Below, piece after piece: positions 44,026 to 54,601 of a stretch of DNA of 64,000 nucleotides (its first letter is position 1; each line of letters begins with the position of its first letter). The position numbers and the translations under genes were made by a program. This DNA is from Metellina segmentata (taxonomy: Eukaryota; Arthropoda; Arachnida; Araneae; Tetragnathidae): positions 122,792,486 through 122,856,485 of the forward strand of contig OX375879.1 in NCBI GenBank assembly GCA_947359465.1, written 5' to 3'. The notes under the pieces were generated by a model. That model was not told the origin of the DNA. It did no database searches and was given only the letters and a program-made list of their open reading frames with translations.

Positions 44026-46217
44026 GTGCTATTGAAGTTCCCATTGCTATTGAAATTTCTACCAATAGCACTGTTGTATTTAATTATACTTCACGTCTAT
44101 GTGTTCAATTATACCAAAAAAAATATTTATTTTGTTTTGAAATCGCTCCTGATCCGTTATTTGGTTTAAATAAAAAAAATTCATTTCAATTTTAAGATGG
44201 TTACTATTTTATAATTAGTTCAACACCATTGTATATTCAATTCTTTTCAATGATGTTTTTAATCTGCGAGGAAAGATGCTTTTTAATGATTACCGATATA
44301 AATGTTTTTCAAATATTCTCTTTGATCAGAAACTTCACTTCCATGTGATCTAATAGGATTTTGAATCCAAAGTATTAAACAGATTTTTATACGCTGCAAT
44401 AAAGAAGTTAAATCAAGAGGAAATATAATTCATAACAACTGCGCATTACCAGATACTTCGAGGGAAAGTATGGCCCAAATAATTTGGCAATCATTTCACA
44501 AGTTCATTCAATTGATTGGTTCATGAAATGCTTCCATACTTTTCGTTGGCGTCTATGGATACTTTCACACATAAATAACAAAGCTGATTTGATAAGACGA
44601 GATTTCACAGAACAGGGACCAAACATCAAAAGCGTAAGAATGCTTAATCGAATTCGACTAGATAAAATTTCGCCAGGACGATTAAGCCTATTTTAGAAGA
44701 GATGCTTCTTTATTACATTTCTGAAGATAATCTCAAAGAAGCCTACTCCAGCAAAAGAAAGAAATCCTTGCACGAGACGGAATACCTCGAGTGTGCCCAC
44801 CGATAAGAGCTTTCTCCTGGAACCTTTCCAAAAAGTGGAACTCCTGAATATCGTTAGAACTCCATTTAAAGTTAATGCTTTCTATTCCACATGCAAACAG
44901 AATTCAAATGGCCGAATTAGGCTTAAGGACGGGCTTTGTGTGGAATTCTTGTGGGCGGAGTTTAATCCGAGTAGGTTTCTCGAATATCATTAAAACATGC
45001 AAAAATAATTTCCGTGGCGAGAATGACTCTCTATATTCTTACCCTTTAACGTGTCACACCGATTTCGTCGTTAGGGTGAGACCCCGGGCACGGTGGTTTC
45101 ATGATTCCGAGTGATTTATGAGGAAGGCTTGTGTACGTACGTTAAATGTGCTTCGATGTCATTTGGATACCAAGGGATGCGGGCTTGATGTGTAAAGAAA
45201 TGTCCTAATCGTCCATTTCATTCAGTAGAACTAGCAGATCTATGCTAAAGTTTCTTTATTGCTTGTTTTTCATTCAATAACATTTCATGCATTATTTAAA
45301 TCTGCTTGTAATGAATGTATAGAGGCCTCGATATGCATTACTCCAAACAAATTAAACAAGCGGCTCAGATTCGATTCCTCCCTGGTTGAATTTCTTTCTT
45401 TCGTAAAACTTTCCTTGCGCGTGTGGGTCCATTATTCTATGGAGTATGTCTTGTATCTATTACCAAATATAAACTTTACACCTTAAAAAACAATCAAACC
45501 AACCAATTCACAGCATCTAATGTCAGCAAACGAATGGTGTCAAATTAGGTGCCACTTCGTTAGGGAACACTATACTTAGATTAGATATTTAATCAAGCAT
45601 TCAATTCTTTCCACAATTTCAATCTAAAACTGCTTACTATAATACGATCTTTGAGTGAAAAATAGTTGAGAAATCATCTTTTCAATAGACTAAGCTTATA
45701 TTTTTTTACGCATAATAACATTTTAATAAATTCGTTTTTAATTTTGAGTTGAAAATAACTAGTATCTCTAATATTTTATAAGCAAGCAAAAAATTTATTT
45801 ACGCATTAAATTTTCTGTGCATTTTGTTAGTACAAGTAATGTTATTTATTTGTTGATATTCCTTTTCATTCAAATTTCTTATTAAATTTATTCGATATAA
45901 AGTGCTGAGTGAGCCCTAATGTTATTTTTGAGTACGCCCGGAACAATATAATAATTATAATATAAACCCAATTTTTTTTTTTGGGAGGGGGCATATATTT
46001 ACTGAAACAAAAAAAATTTTACAGTGCATTTGCATACGATGTTGAGATACGGTTTATATTTAAAACTGAAGAATATCCTATGACTAACTATTCATTAGTC
46101 CTTTTTTTAAGATGGTATTTCTAACTATCTCCATTCTACATGTCTTAATTTACAGTGGGTTTCCTGTTTCTTACAACTTCAGTAACTTAAACGTGCGCTG
46201 GAATTATTTATCAGATA
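44026..46217. other. Mostly unrecognised, one possible repeat D relic
   Basis: 45310-45445 (GCGGCTCAGATTCGATTCCT, TTTCGTAAAACTTTCCTTGC, GCGTGTGGGTCC) aligns weakly with the repeat at 38108. Several frames of 60-80 codons show no domain. 45600-46010 is strongly AT-rich. Confidence 0.3.
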
Positions 46218-46660
46218 TTGGGTGTTCCAAAACCTCCTGTACAAATTGGAGATGGAGGTAGGGAACATAAAGTTGGTAAAGGGATGTACAGTTGGTTAGT
46301 TTGAGCCATCGTCATTTAGACGCTGAATTATAACGGTGACGCGCATGATTCCACGAATGCTGAGGTGGCAGAATTACGCCTAGTATATGATTCAGCGAAC
46401 AGAAATATACATGCGTCAACGATGTCCGGTGAACTTTACTGTTGGTGGTCGCTACTTTGATCATCTTCTTTGAAACTCAAGCATAAAACTGCTGTCAAAC
46501 TAGGGTTAAAAGAAATATTGTTCAAATGCTTGCTGTCTTTCGTTTCTGTACCCTCCCTTCACGGTGACGCTCGGGGACATACATCTCATGCGAATAAGTT
46601 TAGTTTTGTGTTCGTGACTTTTCCTTAAAAGTGATATGCATAGTTTTGGAACTTCCTGTC
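46218..46660. mobile_element. Possible mariner-type remnant
   Basis: TTGGGTGTTCCAAAAC at the left and GTTTTGGAACTTCCTGTC at the right are inverted and flanked by TA (46216-46217, 46661-46662). The left end, with CCTCCTGTACAAATTG following, resembles ends of insect mariner relatives. No transposase could be traced with confidence. Confidence 0.5.
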
Positions 46661-46834
46661 TAATAAATCGAATTAAAAGGATTTTAATTGAGACAATATC
46701 CTCTCTTACTTCTTTTGCGTGAGATGGATAATATTTTTACAATTGGACGGTTCTCTCTGACGAATGATCTTTACACAGCGCTCATTTACTAGATTCAGTA
46801 GAGAAATACAAACGTAAGCTACTAATGTCGTGGG

Positions 46835-47195
46835 TTGGGGCTAGTGCACGTTATGTCTATCGGAAGTAGAGTAATTCTCCACTCGACCCTAATGTTTTTA
46901 TTCAGCAGCAGGACTCCTACATCTCAACTCGCCAGTCAATACGTCACTTCCGCGTACTCCAAGACTCCGCATGGTCCAAAACGCTCAAAATTACCCTAGT
47001 GTCGTGGCCTCATATATCCTCTAGATGGCTGGTGTCGAAATTTAGAGGGTGCCAGCTCAGATGTTGAACTCGCCATCAGGGCGTGACGCGAGATTACTAG
47101 AAGTTGTTTTCGGTACTTTCACTTCGGGATGGGTCCAGAACCGTTGCCGATTGTTGTTTCAATGCGAGGTTAATTCAACTATCCATCTACTTTAA
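46835..47195 (+). repeat. SINE split by 138 bp of unknown DNA
   Basis: GGGTTGGGGCTAGTGCACGT with TATGTCTATC (to 46862) is the segment before the body, and the body resumes near 47001 with GTCGTGGCCTCATATATCC, GGGTGCCAGCTCAGATGTTG and AACCGTTGCCGATTGTTGTT, ending TTCAACTATCCATC. The intervening 138 bp has no match. Confidence 0.55.
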
Positions 47196-47587
47196 CCTTT
47201 TAAGCTTGAAATAAAACTCTTTCCACTTATTTTTTTCATTGGCTATTTAAAGTAAATTACGGTCCACAAATGATAATGTTTTTAAAATGGCAAATGTTCT
47301 GATCAGGGACCATTACCTTCAATGAATCAGAATATCTTAAGATACATGAATGGGATAAACATGAACTAATAAACAATCCCTCACGTTTTGAAAGTAAAAA
47401 AACTGTTATTATTAATTGGAAAAATCTATAATTATTTTAATGTGCCCAAACAGGAGTGATCTAAAAGAGAAGGGGTCAAAATATAAAATACATTTTTCTA
47501 GAGGTTATAGGATTTTTCTGTAAAGCATAGTGTGTGTAGAAAGAAAGCGTAATTATAGATGACATTCGATTTTTAGCGGGTAAAAAG
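47196..47587. other. AT-rich DNA, nothing recognised
   Basis: Presumed intron upstream of the Musashi-type exon. No element found. Confidence 0.3.
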
Positions 47588-47882
47588 TTGGAGTTAACGC
47601 CGCACTGAAGCAACAAAATTGGCTATTGGCGACGGGATCGATTCTGAAAGGAAAGATGCGAGGACAACACTTCGTCATTTTGAACCAAGGTCATATGACA
47701 AGGTCACCACTTGAGCTGTCACCCCACCCTTCAAACTTCTTTATCACGCCACCAAGAGGGCATTTGAGGCCATTATATATTTAACGTCCACTAGCTCTCC
47801 GTGCGCATCTTGGTCTTTGGTACGATTGAAGTACGAAATCGCAAACCTCCCGTTGCTAATGCGCTGCTCTTCCAAGTGAGCC
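47588..47882 (-). repeat. Complete SINE, type B head
   Basis: From GAGTTAACGCCGCACTGAAG through AACACTTCGTCATTTTGAAC and CACCAAGAGGGCATTTGAGG to the head: TACGAAATCGCAAACCTCCC, GTTGCTAATGCG and TCTTCCAAGTGAGCC. It lies 1 kb upstream of the exon. Confidence 0.8.
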
Positions 47883-48094
47883 AGAGTTGAAGCTCTTTTG
47901 GTTCTTATCACTTATCGCCTAACATGGAGTGAAATCCTCATATTCCGATGATTTGTTTGTCTCTCATATTTCACTAAAAGATGCAATATTTGTATTCGCT
48001 AGTCTATAATACACTTTATAACAAAACAAAAAAACATCGACGCACCAAGAAGGAGTTGCCCAGGAGTTGTGCTGAGCTCGATCCACTTGGAACG

Positions 48095-48680
48095 GCGCTG
48101 ACTGGGGACGTATAGTCTTTAGTGACAAGTCCCGTTTCCAACTGTGTCCTGACGACAACAACCGCGGACAAGTCTGGAGAAGTCCAGGGTAGATTGCGGA
48201 TCCTGACCTTACTATCGCACGACACACATGACCATAACACGTTGTGGTCTGTGTGTCGTGCGATACACGTTGTGGTCTGGGGTTATAACTCCTTTCATAG
48301 CCGTTTGGTAGTCATTTATGGCACACTTATAACACAGCGGTGCGTAGACGACATACTTCGACCTGTTGTGTTACCGTTCCTTTTGCGACACCCAGGACTT
48401 GCTTCTCAACAAGATAATTGTCTTCGAGCTTTGCCAACACTTCCTTGGAAATCTAGGTTACCGGATCTATCTCGCATAGAGCAAATTTGGAACATTATGG
48501 GAAGGGCAACCATCCCGGAATGTTGACCCTTTAGCCCGATAGTTGGAGACAATTTGGCAAGAAATTCCGTGGAACACTATCCTGGAACTTTTTCAGTTTG
48601 TGCCACGCCGGGAGACGCATCCAGGCCAGAGGTGGACCGACGCCTTATTGACTTCCTCCCTTTGTAATGGTCAAACTCAA
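48095..48680 (+). pseudogene. Tc1-type transposase, C-terminal two thirds, disrupted
   Basis: The frame starting near 48114 reads VFSDKSRFQLCPDDNNRGQV with the first catalytic aspartate, then W.RSPG, ADPDLTIARHT and stops. A 29-bp insertion (see 48214-48264) follows. Later fragments give the region RRHTSTCCVTVPFAT and, in another frame, the QQDN block and SPDLS..IEHVW block as QQDNCLRALPTLP and RLPDLSRIEQIWNIM. The end RQFGKKFRGT.. leads into RRIQARGGP. The order is that of a DD34E transposase common in arthropod genomes. Multiple stops and frameshifts make it inactive. Confidence 0.75.
48214..48264. repeat. 15-bp perfect inverted repeat within a templated duplication
   Basis: ATCGCACGACACACA (48214-48228) and its exact complement (48250-48264) enclose 21 bases. 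In addition CACGTTGTGGTCTG occurs at 48238-48251 and again at 48267-48280. Both repeats together fit one templated insertion of about 29 bp in the transposase relic. Confidence 0.85.
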
Positions 48681-48886
48681 AACAAATCATTCAATTGTTC
48701 TGTAATTTTAAGCGTTTACTATATAAGTTCTTCACAGGCACCCATTTTTATCGCAATCGGACAACTCCTTCTTGGTGCGTCTGTTTTTTGTTATAGAGTG
48801 TATAGTGCCCGTTACGTTTGTTTGTTTATTTATAGCGTTTGTGTCAGATGTTGCTCATTTACGAATACGAAAAAGTATTTCACCTC

Positions 48887-48924
48887 TTCATAAACTAACA
48901 GAAATCTCTTTTCCTTTATTTCAG
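48887..48924 (+). promoter_or_regulatory. 3' splice site: branch point, pyrimidine tract, AG
   Basis: A CTAAC branch-point match at 48895-48899 lies 25 bases before TTCCTTTATTTCAG ending at 48924. The tract is T-rich with a single G, as expected for an arthropod acceptor. It supports the exon independently of its protein match. Confidence 0.85.
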
Positions 48925-49006
48925 AGGGCCTTAGAGAATATTTTAATAAATACGGGGACATAACGGAGGTGATGGTGATGAAAGATCCCACAACAAGGAG
49001 ATCACG
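48925..49006 (+). CDS. Rbp6: Internal exon of a Musashi/Rbp6-type RNA-binding protein (RRM1)
   Basis: The 82-bp exon starts with the last two bases of a glutamate-type codon and ends with the first two bases of an arginine codon. Between them 26 codons read [26 protein letters not shown]. This is the stretch between the two RNP motifs of the first RRM of Musashi-family proteins, including helix 1 (LREYF), the YGDI turn and the [12 protein letters not shown] run that leads into RNP1 (RGFGFV.F), which must start in the next exon. Vertebrate Musashi proteins have EGLREYFGQFGEV at the same place; the [13 protein letters not shown] form is the arthropod Rbp6/Musashi version. These proteins bind UAG-containing 3' UTRs and control translation in neural and stem cells. 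The neighbouring exons were not found within the window. The symbol is by family resemblance: the msi paralogue is the alternative. Confidence 0.88.
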
Positions 49007-49012
49007 GTAAGT
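49007..49012 (+). promoter_or_regulatory. 5' splice site (GTAAGT)
   Basis: Exon end TCACG followed by GTAAGTG, a full consensus donor. The codon CG-N is split here and would be completed by the next exon as arginine before GFGF. Confidence 0.88.
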
Positions 49013-49379
49013 GAACATTCCTTACGCTTTGCTATCACCCTTCAACGAACTTTAAAATGTGTTCACGTTTTCAGACTTCAGGTTATTGGAGAGTTTTAAC
49101 TTGTGTCGTTTTCGAGTGAAATGTCACCCCCTTTCAACTCATTCACTCACCAACTAACACTAGTCACAACTAGGCAATGTTTGTTTCCATTAATTGCCTC
49201 ACATTATGTCCCAACATCTTTTCCTTACACCTTTGGGGTTTATAAAATTAGGGTGAGTCGTTAACTATAAGAAATGTAGTAATTTTTGAGTTTCTGTATG
49301 CAACACTGTCGTTTTCGCTAGCCTGCGTAAGAAGTACATTGAAGTGAAATTTAAGTGGAGCTGAACAGTGCTATTGACA

Positions 49380-49690
49380 GAAGCTCAAAACGTGTAATCA
49401 ATATGTCTATTATTAGTCACGCGACTGCTAGGTTGGTGGACGCTGGAATTGTATCACCTAGTTTAACGATGTAACATCTTATGAAGGGGTAGATGTGTGA
49501 ATGCGCATTCTATAGAGTGACGGCAAAAATGGTGAAATCGCTAGTCTACTATTATTTAGTTCAAACCAACCAGATGATAAATCAGTGGAGGCCGTGTGGA
49601 CCCATCTGCTGATGAATGTTCGTTTTCTTCGGCCAGACAAAAGAGTCTCGAAATCCATCGAAGGTTTTGTGTTCAGTTAGGGAACAGTAT
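49380..49690 (-). repeat. Dispersed repeat family E, copy 4 (inverted)
   Basis: Read on the minus strand it gives CGAACATTCATCAGCAGATG, TTATCATCTGGTTGGT, GATTTCACCATTTTTGCCGT, AATGCGCATTCACACATCTA and a diverged core AGCAGTCGCGTGACTAATA. The order is the same as in copy 3. Confidence 0.55.
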
Positions 49691-49984
49691 TTTGCCTCAA
49701 TGTATAGACTACGAATAGATTGTCAAGTTACAAAATGGTAACACGGGTGTTATGCATGAAAAAGTCAGTCGGCTGTCCGCTAGCACAACTGACGACAGCA
49801 GATTTATAATGAAAGTAACGCGGTTCTGTTACGCAGGTGCGTGATTGTTGTTGAAGTGGCAGGATAGGCTCACCACACTACGTACCAAGAACTGAAAGCT
49901 GCGTTGCAATCGTGGATCTTTGCTCTGACCAATACCAATTTTTAAACTTTAGAAAAGCTTGGGTAAAGATGAAACAAGTGCTGT

Positions 49985-50410
49985 AACCCTCTCAATGGTT
50001 TCGACAAGATAACTTGTCTTTCAAGATCTGATAAACTTTCTTCGTGAAGAGATGGAGGGAGGCATCGTTATCAAGGTATCACCAATTTTTTGACGATGAC
50101 TAGATCAAAATTTGCTCGTTTTTTTTTCTAATCACCAGATGCCTCGTCCACCAAGATCTGGTCAGTTTTTTAACCATGAGATACATCGTTCATCAAGACT
50201 GGTTTTGCTAATGATGAGATGTATCGTAGACTAAGATATTGCCACACTGACGAGATCAAGATCTGGTCAGTTTACTTCTAATGCCGAGCTATCCCATCCA
50301 TCTAGATCTGCAAATGGTTTGACTCATGGCCAGGACCTTTTCAAGACAACCACCAGGAGCGTTAAAAGCGAGATTCTTTGTCGAGACAACAACCAGGACG
50401 ATTAAAAAGC
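49985..50410. repeat. Family F element, copy 6, longest
   Basis: Left end GTAACCCTCTCAATGGTTTC with GACAAGATA. Then at least six alternating units such as CTCGTCCACCAAGATCTGGT, CAGTTTTTTAACCATGAGAT and TGACGAGATCAAGATCTGGT. On the right are two end-like segments, AAGACAACCACCAGGAGCGT with TAAAAGC and GAGACAACAACCAGGACGAT with TAAAAAGC. The ends are inverted relative to the left one. No coding sequence. Confidence 0.65.
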
Positions 50411-51599
50411 AAGGGGACTAAGACTAAAATTATGTTGTTGTTAGTTATAGATTTTGCATTTGTGGATAATTTCCCCCTCCGTGTTCAATATAAACTTCTA
50501 CCACGGGAGTTAGCAAGAATATATCAAAATATATTTAGACAAGAATTTCGATCGAAATACAAAAGTACATACATGACAAGACAAAATAAAGTGTAAAGGG
50601 GTAATGTGTATTCTTGTTGGCTACGACGCAACGATGGGATATCCAGATGGTTGAACAGTCATTACTTCCGCCATTTTATCGAATTATCAACTAATGGAAT
50701 TTCTTCTCTGTAAAGACTCAAATTACATCATTAGATCGACCTTATCTACCATTAGGGTCCTTCATCGATATTCATTTGTAACTAAACGCTTCCAATTAAA
50801 GCGCTTTTCAAGCCTAATTCATGCCCAACAAAACGCAACGAGATGTGTAGGAATGACCATGGTGATCAATTCAGATCGCCATTTCAGAGTTTAACGATAC
50901 CTCGTTTACAATTGCATTTCCTACTGTCCAGTACAACATTTGTTCGGCCGGGGATGAAGGAGGACGCTCAACCATGGGGTACACAGGATTGGGAAACCTT
51001 GCAATGGCTTTCTAAATTGGAATGTGTTGTCTAGGGTTGAGTTGGATGTCGCAAAGCCATATTTGGGCAAGTCGTGATCTCTCCTTTAAACAATGTTGTA
51101 TTTTTCATCGATACTGTCCGGCAGCAATATTAACTTGTACCACTGCTATTCAAAATGAATATGATCTTTGCACATCGATGTAGCGAGAGAATAAATCATT
51201 TTGATACGGTTCAGAAAGTTGCTTTATTGTGGATTGGGGGTAAGTTAATACGTGGGATGAACAAGTGGACTATTTTCAGGAGGTCCACCTGTTCATTTCC
51301 CGTCATAAGCATAATTGTTTCAACTTAAATCTCTTTCACATCTACGAGCATCAATAAGTTTAAATGCTCGTCTTTAGGACAAATAGACTGTCAATTTACA
51401 TTCCAATCAACGTTGCCCTACATCAACACAATGGGACATTCAAAGATATATATACAAGAAAGAACTGGAATGTTTTTTTTTTAAATCTCAAGAATTCACA
51501 AGACCTGTAGGTATCTCTAGCGTTTAAAGTATTACCGATTTCAAGTGTGACACTTTATAGAAGAGAGAAGATAAAAAGAAACGGTAATTTTAGGAAGAT
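50411..51599. other. No recognisable gene or element
   Basis: Frames at 50694-51034 lack domains. A short inverted pair GAACAAGTGGAC and GTCCACCTGTTC sits at about 51259-51297 around an 11-16 base spacer. Confidence 0.3.
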
Positions 51600-51800
51600 T
51601 TGGAATGCCTCTTAAATTGGATTTAACCCCATGAACGTCACGAGATTTACGACAATCGTAGATTTGTTTTTACACCCCAACTCACTAAATAACCACTTCC
51701 ATTGGAATTATTCTATTGCTCCTTTCATTAGAATATGATACTTTGGTCTGATTCTTCTATTGGTCATTTAATATGATAATAACCAGTTGGAATAATTCTG
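51600..51800. repeat. Minisatellite M locus 2 with its unique flank
   Basis: TTAACCCCATGAACGTCACG with AGATTT and TAAATAACCACTTCCATTGG precede units TTCTATTGCTCCTTTCATTA, GAATATGATACTTTGG and TTCTTCTATTGG. The flank aligns with 58430-58520 (TTAACCTTGTGAGGGTCACG), so flank and units travel together. Confidence 0.5.
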
Positions 51801-51814
51801 CTGATCCGTTAGTA

Positions 51815-52041
51815 TTTTTATTTTCCCAAGAGATTGTGACGTCACGCCGATTGGATCTATTCAAAATTCGAATTTGGCCGTATTTGACAATGAAACCAAC
51901 ACCACGGGCAACGCCGTGATGGCTCTTATCCAGTAGACTACGAATTCGTAGCAATCGCCGGGGATTAGAGAGCAGTGATCACATCTGACCCGACGAAAAC
52001 TACTGTCACGGGCAATGCCGCATTGACCGCGCAGGGGCTAG
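51815..52041 (+). mobile_element. Helitron-like element (H1) 3' part, second copy
   Basis: TTTTCCCAAGAGATTGTGAC, AACCAACACCACGGGCAACG, CCGTGATGGCTCTTATCCAG, GACTACGAATTCGTAGCAAT and CTGTCACGGGCAATGCCGC, then GGGGCTAG before T. It is the same family as 337-845 in the opposite orientation and has the correct CTAG/T terminus. Only one hairpin unit is present here, against several in the other copy. Confidence 0.65.
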
Positions 52042-53952
52042 TTTTCTTTACAATAGATATGCCCAGATGTGTTCAGGTTCAATACTATATTCTGGCTCGC
52101 TAGAGTAGATCCCAATAAGAGAGCGAACGTTAGTATTGGGTGATAAAACACACCGGTTTCTCAAGGTTCTACTAAAAGAATTTATTGATATTAAACATTA
52201 ATCTATTTAGAAGTTAGCTGGAGCATACACAAGAGAAGGCAATCGCCCGCGAGCGGTGGTCACCTCAGCGAACCGTGGCTACTCGCGTCAGAAAGGAAAT
52301 TGTTTACTTACTTTTCTTCTATGCAAACGATATTCAACTGAGAATATGATCATGTCAGATGCAAATTCGTCGTGAAATAAAAATGATTTGTTTCACGACC
52401 ATCAAATTCATTAACGAAAATCGACTTGTTACTTCACTTTATACCAACACACACCCATACTGACAAGTACAAAGATAATCGATTGATTTGTCAAGGAATT
52501 GTGTACAGTTCTTTTTTACTTGATTAAGGTTTCTATAAAAATTCAATTCGAAATTAAATACCTTTGAATTTCTCGATTTCCAAACCCAAAATAAAATGTC
52601 CTATGCATTTTATTACAATCACAATTTAGAATTAATTCTGCCGTCCAAGTACGTGCTTAATCAGTATAAATGCAGATTCGGGCGTCGTAGCAAATATAAA
52701 CAATATCACGTGATCGTGAGGAGACGGTAGTAGCCAATCATAGCGAGCGTATCATTTTAATTCGTGGATCACTTAACCCGCTGTATGAGAATACGGTTCT
52801 CTATGATTGGCGATTTAAGTTGATGCGCTCTGACCCGCGGATCAACTGATCCTCGGGTTAACTCGAGACTTGTGAATATGGCCGTTTGAAAGCGAAACTA
52901 TTTGAGTCAAAAGTTCCAAAAACCTACGTTCATCGCCATCCAAATCTTTTAAAAAGGTACTTTCCTAGAGAACGTAGAGATTGTTCCGGGTCACAGAAAC
53001 AGCCCCTTCCAAAAGAAGCGGGTTCCGCGTAAATCACCCAAACCCGGTGTGCTCCGCCCCACTTTATTCTGATTGTTCGATTGGGACGTTGTTCCGAAAG
53101 TTATCTTTATGCAACTAACGTCGTTCTCCTGCGAAATAATGTCGCGTTAAAAAACAGCAACCCTTTCCTCACTCTAACGACCGGATCCAAACGACACCGA
53201 CATGACGTGCCCCTCCTCCCCCGGTTCGAACATTTACGACACACGAACAACGCCCCCACCACAAAACCGTTCGTTTGAAAAGGACCGGAAAAACAAGAGC
53301 CCCATAAATTCGGACGATTCCCTCCCGCTTTGTCCCAGGTGAGGTCGTTCCAAATTGGATTCCACCCCTCCCCTATTAAACGGAGGCGTTAATTATTTGA
53401 AAAGGTCTCATTCAAGTCGCCTCCAAGAAGATAAAAGTGTGCGCTGCTGCGAGGGCTGTTGGGGCCCCCACCAGTGATTTGTTAAAGCACTCGCTCCCTA
53501 ATTGGGGAATGTGTTCGGAAAGGGCGCAAGAAAAAGGGCGGCGAAGGGGGGTCTCCTTAGAGCTACTCGAGGCCTTCCCCCGGCGCGATATGGCACACTT
53601 CGCAATTACTCGAATGGCAGAATTTCATTTTTGTGCACCGCGGAGGAGAGGAGGCTCGCGAACAGGTGTGCCGCGAGGTGTTTGTTTCAATTATTGGTAA
53701 CGACGGTCGTCAAGGGTGATGCAGATAATAGGAAAAGATTAGGTGTTGGGGCTAACGATCAAACTTTATGAAATGAATCGATTAAGGTGCCTGGGTGGTT
53801 TGGCTGGTTTTTACGGAGAAGATTTAGCAAAGCTTCGCCAAACACAAAACAGACGTTAGGTGGTCATACTACCATACAAAATTGTCAACAATGGCAAGAG
53901 AAAGAAATACACGCAGCGTAAGTTACTGGAATTGAACATGACCGCTGACTAT
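52042..53952. other. No recognisable element; GC-rich end
   Basis: 52900-53760 is GC- and CpG-rich with overlapping short frames (53081-53278, 53437-53771) that show no domain. It may be intronic conserved DNA. I searched its plus strand by eye for the next Musashi exon (GFGFVTF) without success. Confidence 0.3.
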
Positions 53953-54527
53953 GTAGGCAAGTAGTCGAATTGGGGTAGCACAGGAGTAACACAACGTTCT
54001 ATTGACGATGTTATGGGATCAATACCGAAATGAAAGAACCGAGGTAATTTTTTGATAATTTGGTAAGTTTTAATTAACGTCGTTCTAGAACAGCACAACG
54101 GGTATTCGAAGATGGTACGGGATCAATCTCCTAATGGAAATATCCGAGGACAACACCACGTCATTTTGAACTACGGTCAGATGACGAGGCAGTACCTGAG
54201 TTGGCACCCCACTCTGCAAACTTCCACGCCAACCCAACGTGAGGACTTTCTGCCACGGCAGATTGAAGGTGCATCAGCCGCTTCTGCACCATACGCTTAC
54301 AAACATCCATGCACTGACCCCGGATTCGAACCAGAAATCTTCCGATCTAGAAGCTAACACCTCAACCACCAGACCTGTGAGTCGGCGGAAAGATCCGAGG
54401 ATGACCCAAAGTAATTTTAAACCCTATAGTCAGATGACGAGATCAACACTTCGTTCCTATCTTCGAATTTCCAAAGTGGAATACCGAGCTTTTATTGTTA
54501 ATCGACAACTCTTCCAACCAGACTATC
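53953..54527 (-). repeat. SINE, type B head, split by a type A SINE
   Basis: The 3' side is 53953-54044 (GTAGGCAAGTAGTCGAATTG, GAGTAACACAACG, GGGATCAATACCG). The rest is 54388-54527 (ATAGTCAGATGACGAGATCA, TTGTTAATCGACAACTCTTC, CAACCAGACTAT). The middle of the body is deleted. The sequence GAAAGAWCCGAGG flanks the inserted copy at 54032-54044 and 54388-54400. Confidence 0.75.
54045..54387 (-). repeat. Complete SINE, type A head, nested in a type B SINE
   Basis: A 343-bp minus-strand copy: tail TAATTTTTTGATAATTTGGT, AATTAACGTCGTTCTAGAAC, GGTACGGGATCAATCTCC, CTGAGTTGGCACCCCAC, GGATTCGAACCAG (inverted B-box) and head end AGACCTGTGAGTCGGC. The 13-bp duplication on either side has one mismatch. 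Same strand as its host copy. Confidence 0.85.
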
Positions 54528-54601
54528 ACAGACAACTAGGACTAGCTAGTACGGGTTTCCAATGTGTTTAGCTACATAAAAATAAATAAAATGAAGGGAC
54601 T

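Larger units (their letters stand above)
48012..48800 (+). mobile_element. Tc1-like transposon next to the exon
   Basis: Long inverted ends: CACTTTATAACAAAACAAAA with GACGCACCAAGAAGGAGTTG at the left, and CAACTCCTTCTTGGTGCGTC with TTTTTTGTTATAGAGTG at the right. TA flanks both sides (48010-48011, 48801-48802). The 789-bp length means the 5' half of the transposase is deleted. The right end is only 124 bp from the exon at 48925, inside the same intron. Confidence 0.85.

Noticed and set aside
54112..54357. Open frames in SINE copies (also 28180-28389, 36006-36422, 8625-9002)
   Set aside because: They cover the SINE body and read similarly only because the DNA is the same repeat. They are not proteins.
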